Positions 29,855 to 37,882 are shown, counted from the first letter of the stretch. The stretch is DNA of 64,000 nt from Halomonas sp. HL-48 (GCF_001314875.1 NZ_LJZS01000014.1:31748-95747), one strand, 5' to 3'. The notes: a model not told the origin generated them from the sequence alone. Numbers and translations: made by a program.

Positions 29855-31144
29855 ATGTCAACGCAACTCTATCATTTGCAGCAAGAGCACCTGGCGCGCT
29901 TGCAGCGCGACTATGCCACCTTGCTCGAAGAACACCGGCTCGACTGCCTGGCGATCTACAGCGGGCACGCCAACGCCTTCTTTGGCGACGACCAGACGCC
30001 GACCTTTCAGACCTACGGCCACTTCATGCACTGGGTACCGCTGGCTGATTTACAGCATAGCTGGCTGGTCATTCGCCCCCACCAGCGGCCCCAGCTTTAC
30101 CTTTACGCGCCGACCGACTTTTGGCACCTGCCCACTCAGCTACCGGAAGAGCCTTGGGTGGCAGAGTTTGATGTTCACCTCTGCAGCGACAAGCGTCAGC
30201 CAACGCTGGAAGGCCACGCGGCGTTTATCGGTGATATCGCGCAGCTGCCTACTGCAAGCCAGCATGCCCAGCTCAACCCGACCTCGCTGGTGCATCGCCT
30301 CGACGAGCTGCGCATCACCAAATCCGCCTACGAGATCGCCTGCCTGCGCGAAGCCAACCGGCTTGCCATGGCCGGCCACGAAGCCGCCCAGGCGGCATTC
30401 ATTGGCGCCTCGGGGGAATTGGATATCCAGCTCGCCTACCTGGCGGGCAGCCGTCAGCGCGAATCCGCCGTGCCTTACCAGAACATTATCGGCCTGAACG
30501 ACCATGCGGGCGTGCTTCACTATCAGCACTACGACCTGAGCCCACCCAAACAGCGACATAGCCTGCTGGTGGATGCGGGACGACGCTTTCGCGGGTATTG
30601 CGCGGACATTACCCGCACCCACGCCGGGCCGGATGCCCCGGCGCTGTTCGGTGAACTGGTCAGTGCGCTGCACACACTGAAGGACGAACTGGTCGGCGGC
30701 GTTGTGTCAGGCGCTGACTTTGTTGCCCTGCACGAGCAGATGCACCATCAACTGGGCGACATACTGGTCTCCCACGACCTGTTTCAGGGCAGCGTTGACC
30801 AGGGGGTGGCCGAGGGCGTCACGCGCGCTTTCTGCCCCCACGGCCTCGGCCACTCGCTGGGGCTACAGGTGCACGATGTCGCCGGCTTACGTCAGCCGGA
30901 CGGTTCCTCGGCTCCGCCGCCCAACGCGCATCCGGCGTTGCGCCTTACCCGCAAGCTCGAACCCAACATGGTCGTGACCATCGAACCAGGTCTGTATTTT
31001 ATTCCCATGCTACTGGCGCCTTTGCGTCAACAGGGGCTGCCCATCAACTGGACCCTGGTGGACCACTGTCTGCCCTGCGGTGGCATTCGGATCGAAGACA
31101 ATATCGTGGTGACCGACAAGGGGCCCACTAACCTCACCCCGTAA
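29855..31144 (+). CDS. pepQ: Xaa-Pro dipeptidase
   Basis: Cytoplasmic metallopeptidase of the M24B family (429 residues) that splits dipeptides with C-terminal proline. The five dimetal ligands are visible: Asp240 (LLVDAGRRF), Asp251 (ADITRTHAG), His333 (GLGHSLGLQVHD), Glu377 (VTIEPGLYF) and Glu414 (GIRIEDNIVV). The N-terminal creatinase-like domain (LDCLAIYSGHANAFFGDDQ) is typical of PepQ. It lies 9 bp after the LysR gene, so imported peptides are probably hydrolysed by the product of the same transcript. Confidence 0.94.
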   Translation: MSTQLYHLQQEHLARLQRDYATLLEEHRLDCLAIYSGHANAFFGDDQTPTFQTYGHFMHWVPLADLQHSWLVIRPHQRPQLYLYAPTDFWHLPTQLPEEPWVAEFDVHLCSDKRQPTLEGHAAFIGDIAQLPTASQHAQLNPTSLVHRLDELRITKSAYEIACLREANRLAMAGHEAAQAAFIGASGELDIQLAYLAGSRQRESAVPYQNIIGLNDHAGVLHYQHYDLSPPKQRHSLLVDAGRRFRGYCADITRTHAGPDAPALFGELVSALHTLKDELVGGVVSGADFVALHEQMHHQLGDILVSHDLFQGSVDQGVAEGVTRAFCPHGLGHSLGLQVHDVAGLRQPDGSSAPPPNAHPALRLTRKLEPNMVVTIEPGLYFIPMLLAPLRQQGLPINWTLVDHCLPCGGIRIEDNIVVTDKGPTNLTP

Positions 31145-31159
31145 TGGGTTGCCAGCGAC

Positions 31160-31188
31160 AAAAAAACGCCCAGCAAAAGCTGGGCGTT
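31160..31188 (-). terminator. Rho-independent terminator of the OmpW gene
   Basis: AACGCCCAGC / GCTGGGCGTT, a perfect 10-bp stem with a 4-base loop, followed on the minus strand by a run of seven T. It ends the leftward ompW transcript and, read from the plus side, may also stop pepQ transcripts. Confidence 0.88.
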
Positions 31189-31212
31189 AGCGGGCAGATC
31201 ACAACTCGCTTA

Positions 31213-31824
31213 TTAGAAGCGGTAAGTCACACCGCCACCAATGGTAACCGGGTCGATATCCACCGAGCCGACTTTGCTACCGCCAGAATTAATGTCTGCA
31301 TCCACGTTGGCGTAGCTGATATTACCGTTCAGCAGCACATTCTCGGTGACGGCCAGATCCAGACCGACTTGGCCGATCGCGCCATAGCTATCGTCCACGC
31401 TGACGTCGACGGCGGTATCTTCGCTATAGAAGTTGGTGTAGTTAACACCTACACCCACATAAGGCTGGATACGCGAATCAACACCGCCCATCGGGTAGTA
31501 GTTAAATAGCGCATTGACCGGCAAACGCTCAACGCTGCCAGCATCACCGGTCGCAGTGGAAAGGTCGTGCTCAAAACCTTCACCGCTGTTCAGCTCAACG
31601 CCAAACTTATCGTGAAATAGATACCCTAAACCGTAGGTGTACCCATTTTCGCTTTCGACGTCCAGGTCACCGCCAAGCACGGTGCTGTCGTCGGAAGAGA
31701 TGTCTGTTTTAGCGACCCCACCGCGAACAAATACATCGCCAGCGGTGTAAGCCAGGGCTGCCTGGCTTGCCAGGGCAAGGCCGGTGGTCATTACAGCGGC
31801 AGATACAATTTTAAAGTGGTTCAT
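31213..31824 (-). CDS. ompW: OmpW-family outer-membrane beta-barrel protein
   Basis: A 203-residue outer-membrane protein. The signal peptide ends at ASQAALA-YTAGDVFVRGG; an eight-stranded barrel with alternating polar and hydrophobic residues follows, and the last residue is Phe (GGGVTYRF), the barrel-assembly signal. NALFNYYPMGG..IQPYVGVGVNYTNF is the OmpW-type centre. The ATG at 31824 is preferred over the one nine bases upstream, which abuts the GAGG ribosome site. The barrel is highly acidic and nearly Cys-free. OmpW proteins form narrow hydrophobic channels; the ligand here is unknown. Confidence 0.9.
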   Translation of the reverse strand: MNHFKIVSAAVMTTGLALASQAALAYTAGDVFVRGGVAKTDISSDDSTVLGGDLDVESENGYTYGLGYLFHDKFGVELNSGEGFEHDLSTATGDAGSVERLPVNALFNYYPMGGVDSRIQPYVGVGVNYTNFYSEDTAVDVSVDDSYGAIGQVGLDLAVTENVLLNGNISYANVDADINSGGSKVGSVDIDPVTIGGGVTYRF

Positions 31825-31887
31825 CAGGGTCATCCTCGTTGCATTTGCTAGGGACTCATCGCCGGTAAGGCAACTTGTACAAGAGTG

Positions 31888-31916
31888 AGTATACGAACAC
31901 TGTTTCCAAACGTCAC
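31888..31916 (-). promoter_or_regulatory. Sigma-70 type promoter of ompW
   Basis: On the minus strand GTGACG, a 17-base spacer and TATACT form a plausible -35/-10 pair about 60 bp upstream of the ompW start. The -10 box matches five of six consensus bases. Confidence 0.55.
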
Positions 31917-31974
31917 GTAAAATTTTGTTATAGCATTAAGCACAAAATATGCAGAGGGAGGCCAAATGACACGC

Positions 31975-31998
31975 AAAAAAAAGTCCCCCGAAGGGGAC
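31975..31998 (-). terminator. Strong intrinsic terminator of the candidate small RNA
   Basis: On the minus strand the stem GTCCCC / GGGGAC closes a stable TTCG loop and is followed directly by eight T residues. It lies about 310 bp past the dehydrogenase stop codon, far for an ordinary 3' UTR, which is one reason to suspect a separate transcript. Confidence 0.85.
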
Positions 31999-32116
31999 CC
32001 AGGTGGAGCACGCCAGCTCACTCGGTGTACCGCTGACCGAACGGTCGCGATGTAGGTGAAGAAGGGAGAGAAGCAACCTATCTAAGCCGTTGTATCTCTA
32101 TTCACTCACCCTTTGC
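31975..32116 (-). ncRNA. Candidate sigma-54-dependent small RNA
   Basis: A minus-strand stretch of about 140 bases without a usable ORF, lying between the alcohol-dehydrogenase gene and ompW. It begins about 12 bases after a near-consensus -24/-12 promoter and ends in a strong intrinsic terminator. Predicted pairings seen by eye: the 5' GGGTGAGTGAA region with CTTCTTCACC further down, a GACC/GGTC hairpin, a GAGC/GCTC hairpin and the terminator stem. I do not recognise a known RNA family. Alternatives are that it is the 3' part of the dehydrogenase mRNA, or a leader whose gene was lost. The exact 5' end is estimated from promoter geometry. Confidence 0.45.
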
Positions 32117-32126
32117 CATAATACAT

Positions 32127-32142
32127 AGCGAACTGTGTGCCA
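32127..32142 (-). promoter_or_regulatory. Sigma-54 (-24/-12) promoter
   Basis: Minus strand TGGCACACAGTTCGCT matches the sigma-54 consensus TGGCACRNNNNTTGCW at every fixed position except one T, with exact GG-to-GC spacing. It points toward the terminator-ended non-coding stretch. The 60 bp upstream are very AT-rich, including a near-palindromic run at 32172-32192, as is common where IHF bends DNA between an enhancer and a sigma-54 promoter. Confidence 0.65.
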
Positions 32143-32213
32143 CTTTTTTAAAAACAAATATAAAACAATGACTTATTAAATAATTATTTAATCTGTCGTC
32201 ATTTCTCTCGCAC

Positions 32214-32244
32214 TGCAGCAAGTAAGCTGCACCAGCACTGCGCA
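32214..32244. promoter_or_regulatory. Possible enhancer (NtrC-like) upstream of the sigma-54 promoter
   Basis: TGCACCAGCACTGCGCA (32228-32244) has a perfect NtrC half-site TGCACCA and four of seven matches in the second half. It overlaps a perfect dyad TGCAGC-N6-GCTGCA (32214-32231), and GCACTGC is repeated 25 bp apart. The centre is about 120 bp upstream of the predicted start, a normal enhancer distance. NtrC is inferred only from the match. Confidence 0.4.
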
Positions 32245-32307
32245 ATTTTTTGCCTTCGTGCATCACAAAGTATCATGTGAGCTCATTAGCGCTTAGAGAT
32301 CCTCACA

Positions 32308-33378
32308 TTAGTGATTAGGAGTCACGATGATTTTCACCTGGGCTTTGTCGCTTAATAGCGCCTCAAACCCCTCCTCGACGATATCTGCCAGTGGAATGCG
32401 CTGGGTGACCATATCTTCGGCGCGGAAATAGCCCCGCTGCATCAGCGCCATCACCGCTGGGTACACATGGCGATAGGCGATAATGCCCTTCATGGTGCGC
32501 TCTTTGATGACGAGGTCGTTAGGCTGAAAGCTGGCCTCCCCTTCCCAGATACTGACCACTACCACTTCGCCGCCTTCGTGGGTGCTGTGTAGCGCCTGAT
32601 TCAGTACAGCAGGAATGCCAGTTACTTCAAACGCCACGTCCACGCCGCCACCGCTCAGTGATTGAATCTTTGCCACCGCGTCCTCCTGCTGCGGATCAAC
32701 CGCAATGGCTCCCAATGCTTCGGCCTTGGCTTTGCGAGAAGGCGCGACCTCGACGGCATAAATTTTAGCAGCCCCGGCGGCCTTAAGCGCTTCAATGGTC
32801 ATCAGCCCAATCGGCCCCGCGCCGAATACAGCTGCGCTATCACCGGCTTTCAAGCAGCTTTGACGCACCGCATGCAGAGCGACCGCCGCGGGCTCTACCA
32901 AAGCGCCTTGTTCGTAGCTCAGCTCATCCGGCAGCTTATGCACCATGTGCTCACCCATCACGGTGAACGCCGAGAAGCCACCACCACCGCCCGAGAGGCC
33001 GTGAAAACCCAGCAAGGGCGTCAGGTTGTAGCGCTCCATTTGGTAGGCGCCGTCCTTATTGGGCGAGAGAATCGGTTCAATCGCCACGCGGTCACCCACT
33101 TTCACTCGCGTGACCTTATCGCCGACCTCGACCACTTCTCCAGCGAACTCATGGCCCATAATGATCGGCGCCTGTTCACCGCTAATGGGGTGCGGCTTGC
33201 CCACCGGAATAAAAATAGGCCCGGCGGCATACTCGTGCAGATCACTGCCGCAAATGCCACAGGCAGCCACTTTCACCTTCACTTCATGGGGGTCGCTGAT
33301 AGTGGGAACCGGCACTTGCTCAACGCGAATATCTTTTGCTGCGTACCAAACCGCTGCCTGCATGCTTGATTGATTCAT
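32308..33378 (-). CDS. Zinc-type MDR alcohol dehydrogenase (2,3-butanediol dehydrogenase-like)
   Basis: NAD(P)-dependent medium-chain dehydrogenase (356 residues). Catalytic-zinc residues appear in CGICGSDLHEY and GHEFAGEVVEVGD; the Rossmann motif is AVFGAGPIGLMTIEAL. It resembles the 2,3-butanediol/sorbitol dehydrogenase branch. Where most relatives have four cysteines binding a structural zinc, this protein reads EPILSPNKDGAYQMERYNL, with no cysteine, so the structural site is lost. It starts 16 bp after the flavin monooxygenase gene with AAGGAAGGG upstream, so the two form one operon. The substrate is probably a secondary alcohol or the product of the monooxygenase (inference). Confidence 0.88.
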   Translation of the reverse strand: MNQSSMQAAVWYAAKDIRVEQVPVPTISDPHEVKVKVAACGICGSDLHEYAAGPIFIPVGKPHPISGEQAPIIMGHEFAGEVVEVGDKVTRVKVGDRVAIEPILSPNKDGAYQMERYNLTPLLGFHGLSGGGGGFSAFTVMGEHMVHKLPDELSYEQGALVEPAAVALHAVRQSCLKAGDSAAVFGAGPIGLMTIEALKAAGAAKIYAVEVAPSRKAKAEALGAIAVDPQQEDAVAKIQSLSGGGVDVAFEVTGIPAVLNQALHSTHEGGEVVVVSIWEGEASFQPNDLVIKERTMKGIIAYRHVYPAVMALMQRGYFRAEDMVTQRIPLADIVEEGFEALLSDKAQVKIIVTPNH

Positions 33379-33394
33379 GGGTAGCCCTTCCTTG

Positions 33395-35203
33395 TTACGA
33401 CGTGTGATGAACCGGCTGCAGACCGTAGACAGGCGTTTCCAGCCCCTCCATGCGTGCTTTCAACTGCAGCGCTAAATAGTGGGAGTAGTGCCGCGACTGG
33501 TGCAGGTTGCCGCCGTGGAACCATAGCGCCTCCTGCTGGGTGGGTTTCCACATGTTGCGCAGCTCGCCTTCCCAAGGGCCGGGGTCTTTGGTGGTGTCGG
33601 AGCCCAAGCCCCAGCACTTGCCGACTTTATCCGCCACCTCTTGGGAGATAAGCCTGGCCGCCCAGCCGTTCATGGAGCCGTAGCCAGTGGCATAAACGAT
33701 CAAATCTGCTTCTAGCTCGCTGCCATCGGTCAGCGTGATGGTGTGCGGGTTGATACGCTCAATGCCTACGCCGCTGCGCAGCTTGATATCGCCACTGGCG
33801 ACCAGATCGCAGGCGCCCACATCGATGTAGTAACCCGAGCCCCGGCGCAGGTACTTCAAGAACAGCCCAGAGTCATCGTCACCGAAGTCGAGCAGAAAGC
33901 CCGCATCTTCGAGCTTCTGATAAAACTCGGCGTCGCGCTGTTTGATCGCCTCAAACGCCGGGCGCTGGAAGTCTGGCAGCACCTTGTAGGGGATCGAAGC
34001 AAAAATCAGATCAGCCTTGTCATGGGTTAAGCCACTGGCCACCGCCTCTTCGGAGTAGAGCGGCCCCAACACCTCTTCCATCAACGAATCCGACTTAACG
34101 ATATGGGTGGATGAGCGTTGCAACATGGTCACATCGGCATCGTGTTCCCATAGTGCCGCGGCAATATCGTGAGCAGAGTTATTCGAGCCTACAATCACAC
34201 ACTTCTTGCCAGCATAAGCATCCGGCCCAGGGTGCTGGCTGGAGTGCTGCTGCTCGCCCGCAAAGCTCTCCGCGCCTGGGAATTGCGGCACATTGGGCAT
34301 ACCTGACATCCCGGTGGCCATCACCAGTTGTTTCGGGCGTAGCGTGATCTCTTCGCCGTTGCGCTTGACGTTCACCACCCACTCCCCTGCGGCTTCGTCG
34401 AAGTGAGCATTCTGACACTCGGTGGAACTCCAATAATTGAGCTCCATCACCTTTGTGTACATCTCCAGCCAATCGCCCACCTTGTCTTTGGGGGCAAACA
34501 CCGGCCAGTTTTCAGGGAAAGGAATATAGGGAAGGTGGTCGTACCACACCGGATCGTGGAGGCAGAGCGACTTATAGCGATTTCGCCAGGAGTCCCCCGC
34601 ACGTTCGTTGCGCTCGATAATAATGGTCGGCACGCCCATCTGCTTTAGTCGCGCGCCCAAACCAATACCGCCCTGGCCGCCGCCAATAATCACGCAGTAA
34701 GGCTGCTGCGTGTAACCAAGCTCCGCTTCTTCGCGCTGTCGTGATTCCAGCCAGGTTTCACGCTGCTTATTGGCACCATGCTCAGCGCCTTTAGGACGGT
34801 GGTGATTACGCGGCTCAGGGAAGTCATGCAGTGACTGCATCGTGGTAAGTAGCGTCCAGCATTTGCCGTCTTTAAGGCGCAAATAGCCTTTGCCGCTGGC
34901 AACCGCGGTCTCGAAGGTGAACCACGCCTCAGCAACATCGCCATTTTGGGTCGCTTCGCCCTCTAGCTTCCAGTTCGAAGGGCGCGCGTTCTCCAAAGTG
35001 GCATTGAGCATGGCTTGAATCGCGTCTTTGCCCTCGCAGGTCTTTAAATTCCAGGTGAAAGTAAGGAAGTCGCGCCAGTAGCACTCGTCATTAAACAGCG
35101 CGAGCACACCCTGGATATCCTGGGCTTGCAGCGCCTGATCAACATTACTCAGCCAGCCTTGAACAGTAGCTGTGGCGGTTTGTTGGGTTTGTGTCTCTGA
35201 CAT
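33395..35203 (-). CDS. NTF2-like / flavin-containing monooxygenase fusion
   Basis: A 602-residue protein. Residues 15-130 are an NTF2/SnoaL-like domain (VDQALQAQDIQGVLALFNDECYWRDFLTFTWNLKTCEG). The rest is a class B flavin monooxygenase: FAD motif GGGQGGIGLG (174-183), the FMO-type element FAGEQQHSSQH (314-324), NADPH motif GSNNSAHD (339-346) and the late VYATGYG. Such enzymes oxygenate carbonyls or soft heteroatoms; I cannot name the substrate. The ATG at 35203 (MSETQTQQ) has GGAG upstream. The gene lies behind a sigma-54 promoter, is divergent from an AcoR-type activator and is followed by a dehydrogenase, which points to an inducible oxidation pathway for a small alcohol or ketone. Confidence 0.85.
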   Translation of the reverse strand: MSETQTQQTATATVQGWLSNVDQALQAQDIQGVLALFNDECYWRDFLTFTWNLKTCEGKDAIQAMLNATLENARPSNWKLEGEATQNGDVAEAWFTFETAVASGKGYLRLKDGKCWTLLTTMQSLHDFPEPRNHHRPKGAEHGANKQRETWLESRQREEAELGYTQQPYCVIIGGGQGGIGLGARLKQMGVPTIIIERNERAGDSWRNRYKSLCLHDPVWYDHLPYIPFPENWPVFAPKDKVGDWLEMYTKVMELNYWSSTECQNAHFDEAAGEWVVNVKRNGEEITLRPKQLVMATGMSGMPNVPQFPGAESFAGEQQHSSQHPGPDAYAGKKCVIVGSNNSAHDIAAALWEHDADVTMLQRSSTHIVKSDSLMEEVLGPLYSEEAVASGLTHDKADLIFASIPYKVLPDFQRPAFEAIKQRDAEFYQKLEDAGFLLDFGDDDSGLFLKYLRRGSGYYIDVGACDLVASGDIKLRSGVGIERINPHTITLTDGSELEADLIVYATGYGSMNGWAARLISQEVADKVGKCWGLGSDTTKDPGPWEGELRNMWKPTQQEALWFHGGNLHQSRHYSHYLALQLKARMEGLETPVYGLQPVHHTS

Positions 35204-35259
35204 AGCGGGTACTCCATGCAGGTTTGTTATTGTTGATTGCCTTGTGACACACAACACTA

Positions 35260-35275
35260 AGCACCCGCTATGCCA
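35260..35275 (-). promoter_or_regulatory. Sigma-54 promoter of the monooxygenase-dehydrogenase operon
   Basis: Minus strand TGGCATAGCGGGTGCT has GG and GC at exact -24/-12 spacing and differs from the consensus at two fixed positions. It predicts a start near 35249, giving a leader of about 46 bases before the monooxygenase ATG. Confidence 0.65.
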
Positions 35276-35357
35276 ATCACTTAAAATCAACCTCAAGATA
35301 TTGAAAAATATAAATAAAAAATAAAAAACCGTTAGCAATTGAGCGTGATGTAGAGCG

Positions 35358-35398
35358 TACACCTGTCACACCGTTTACACTCTGGCGTTACAGGTGTA
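35358..35398. promoter_or_regulatory. Enhancer-like inverted repeat for the AcoR-type activator
   Basis: TACACCTGT (35358-35366) and ACAGGTGTA (35390-35398) are perfect 9-bp inverted repeats, 32 bp centre to centre (about three helical turns). They lie roughly 110-150 bp upstream of the predicted sigma-54 start and next to the activator gene. This is the expected geometry of an upstream activating sequence. Confidence 0.6.
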
Positions 35399-35480
35399 AC
35401 ACACGACTAACGGCGTAATGGCACGTCGTTGACACCCACGCCAGAGCGCATAGGCTGGAAGGACAATAACAAGCCCCAGA

Positions 35481-37472
35481 GTGAATCACGCCATGCCCAC
35501 TCAATCGCCCCTGCCTGCACGGCTGCAATCCGTTCAGCGCCAGCATATCGAGCATGTTTTCCAGCTCGGCGAAGGCTTGAACGTTCCGCAGTTACCGGCG
35601 CAAGCGACCATCCGGCGCTCCTGGCTGCGCTGCCTAAACGAGTACCAGCTCGACCCCACCCGGCCTCGCCCTGCCCGCGTCGTACCCCAGCAGACCCTGA
35701 TTGAGCACCGGGAATCTGTCGATGAGCTTTTGCACGTAGCACGCGCAGGGGTTGACCAGCTCTATCAACAAATCGCCCAGCTAGGCTATGTGCTGCTACT
35801 CACCGACCACCGCGGCATTACCGTTGAGTTTCGCGGCGACCCTAACCAAGACCAGCAGCTGCGCAGAGCGGGCCTCTACCTGGGAGCCGATTGGGATGAG
35901 CGCTTTGCGGGTACCTGTGCCGTGGGTACCTGCCTGTACGATCGCCAGGCGATTATCTGCCACCGCCAGGAGCACTTCGACGCCTCGCATATTTCGCTCA
36001 CCTGCACCGCCGCGCCTATCGCTGACCCTCAGGGCAATGTCATAGCGGTGCTGGATATCTCCGCGCTGCAATCGCCTACTCAGCGTGAGAGCCAGAATTT
36101 TAGTCTCTCGCTGGTAACGCTCTACGCGCGCATGATTGAAGACGCTTACTTTTTACAGCGCTATCGCGACTGCCTGATGGTTCGCCTGGATACCTCGCGA
36201 GAGTTTGTGCACGTTAACGGACGGGGGCTCATCGCCATTGAAGAGAACGGGCAAGTGATTGCCGCCAACGCGGTAGGACGTGAGCTGATCGCCGAGCACC
36301 AGCGCCGCTGGCCACCCTGGTCGCTAGACCCTACGCCCATGCTAGGAGAATTATTCGAGTGTGATATCGCCGATGTGCTTAGCATCAACAGCGCCACCGA
36401 CGATCAACTGCGCGCTTTTCGTGCCAGAGTCGACAACACCATTTACTTTATTAGCCTGCTGGAGCCGCGCCGCCCACGCCCGGCTCAAGTGCATCCGGCT
36501 CCCTCCGGCCTTCCGGAGCCACTGGTTCGGCTGGGCGCTGACGACCCGGCTATGCGCAAGGTACAGAAGCTAGCGGAGAGGCTGTGCAACGAAGCCAGCG
36601 TTAATGTGCTGATTAGTGGTGAAACCGGCACGGGGAAAGAAGTGGTTGCCCGAGCACTTCATGACAGCGGTCAACGCGCCAAAGGGCCCTTTATCGCAGT
36701 GAACTGCGCCGCTATCCCCGAAGCGCTGATCGAAAGCGAGCTGTTTGGTTACGAGCCAGGCGCCTTTACCGGTGGCCGTTCCAAAGGCATGCGCGGGCTA
36801 ATCCCTCAGGCCCACGGCGGCACGCTGTTTCTGGATGAAATCGGCGATATGCCGCTGTCACTACAAACCCGGCTGCTACGCGTACTGGCCGAGCGGGAAG
36901 TCATGCCGCTGGGTGCCAACACACCCGTGAAGGTCGATATCCGGGTGATCACCGCCACCCACCGTGATATCGATGCGATGATCGAGCAGGGAGAGTTCCG
37001 CGAAGACCTCTACTATCGCCTTAATGGGGCTCAACTGCGCCTGCCCGCGCTGCGTGAACGGGCCGATAAGCTCTACGTGATTCGTCAGGTGTTTAACGAC
37101 GTGGTCAACGAACGCGGCGGTCCCCTTTCGCCTCGCCTGCGCGCCGATGCCATCAGCGCCCTGCTCGCCTACGCCTGGCCCGGCAATATCCGCCAGCTAA
37201 AAAATGCACTGGCGTTTGCCCTGGCCACCTCGGAAAGCGACGAAATTACCGTTCACGATCTGCCCGAACAGTGCCTGAGCCAACGCATTACCCAGCAGAG
37301 CCCCCACAAGCCTGCAGACGCTCATGGCGACACCGATCACACATTGCTGGAAATGCTTAAGGCACAGCACTGGAACATAAGCGCCGTGGCTCGCGCGCTT
37401 GGGGTTTCGCGGCCTACCGTATACCGGCAAATGCAGCGCCAAGGCATCGTGCCGCCGAATTGGCAGGGGTAA
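35481..37472 (+). CDS. Sigma-54-dependent activator, AcoR type
   Basis: A 663-residue enhancer-binding protein. The N-terminal half carries a GAF sensor domain (about 85-200, GADWDERFAGTCAVGTCLYDRQAI) and a PAS-like linker. The AAA+ domain has Walker A GETGTGKE (380-387) and Walker B GGTLFLDEIGD (446-456). The sigma-54-contact loop reads GAFTGG (427-432) rather than the usual GAFTGA. A Fis-type HTH closes the protein (ISAVARALGVSRPTVYRQMQRQG). AcoR relatives activate acetoin or alcohol/ketone degradation operons. The GTG at 35481 gives the longest form; the ATG at 35493 is an equally plausible start. It is divergent from the operon it likely controls. Confidence 0.9.
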   Translation: MNHAMPTQSPLPARLQSVQRQHIEHVFQLGEGLNVPQLPAQATIRRSWLRCLNEYQLDPTRPRPARVVPQQTLIEHRESVDELLHVARAGVDQLYQQIAQLGYVLLLTDHRGITVEFRGDPNQDQQLRRAGLYLGADWDERFAGTCAVGTCLYDRQAIICHRQEHFDASHISLTCTAAPIADPQGNVIAVLDISALQSPTQRESQNFSLSLVTLYARMIEDAYFLQRYRDCLMVRLDTSREFVHVNGRGLIAIEENGQVIAANAVGRELIAEHQRRWPPWSLDPTPMLGELFECDIADVLSINSATDDQLRAFRARVDNTIYFISLLEPRRPRPAQVHPAPSGLPEPLVRLGADDPAMRKVQKLAERLCNEASVNVLISGETGTGKEVVARALHDSGQRAKGPFIAVNCAAIPEALIESELFGYEPGAFTGGRSKGMRGLIPQAHGGTLFLDEIGDMPLSLQTRLLRVLAEREVMPLGANTPVKVDIRVITATHRDIDAMIEQGEFREDLYYRLNGAQLRLPALRERADKLYVIRQVFNDVVNERGGPLSPRLRADAISALLAYAWPGNIRQLKNALAFALATSESDEITVHDLPEQCLSQRITQQSPHKPADAHGDTDHTLLEMLKAQHWNISAVARALGVSRPTVYRQMQRQGIVPPNWQG

Positions 37473-37501
37473 CAGAGAGTGTCAGAGGAGAGTTAAGCCA
37501 T

Positions 37502-37882
37502 TTAAGTAGGACGAAAGATATCTAACGCCAAGCCATCGATATGCCGGTAATGTCGATCATTGGCGGTTAGCAACGGCACGCCAAGTTCCATGGCAGTCGC
37601 AGCAATAAGCGCATCCGCCATTTGCATGTTATGGCTAAGCGCATAACTTTCAACCAGGAAGGTGGCACGCGACGAGGTACCTTCGTCCAAATGGACTATT
37701 TTTGCCTGCCAATAATGCAGCGCTTGACGCAGTTGATTGAGTTCCTGCTTGTTGCGCATGCCCTGGACCAACTCCATATAACTCACTGCGGACAGCGAAA
37801 AGCCCGGTAAATCATCCAGGCGTTCCGACGCCGCCGTATTACCGCGCAGATTCCAGATCAGTACGTCGGTGTCGACCAGCAT
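37502..37882 (-). CDS. vapC: PIN-domain ribonuclease toxin (VapC family)
   Basis: A 126-residue PIN-domain protein. The four acidic metal-binding residues appear at Asp4 (MLVDTDVLIW), Glu37 (SYMELVQG), Asp90 (QMADALIAATA) and Asp109 (LTANDRHY). VapC toxins cleave tRNA or rRNA until neutralised by VapB. The ATG at 37882 overlaps the antitoxin stop by one base; a GTG three bases earlier would overlap by four. It directly follows the antitoxin, the normal order. Confidence 0.9.
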   Translation of the reverse strand: MLVDTDVLIWNLRGNTAASERLDDLPGFSLSAVSYMELVQGMRNKQELNQLRQALHYWQAKIVHLDEGTSSRATFLVESYALSHNMQMADALIAATAMELGVPLLTANDRHYRHIDGLALDIFRPT

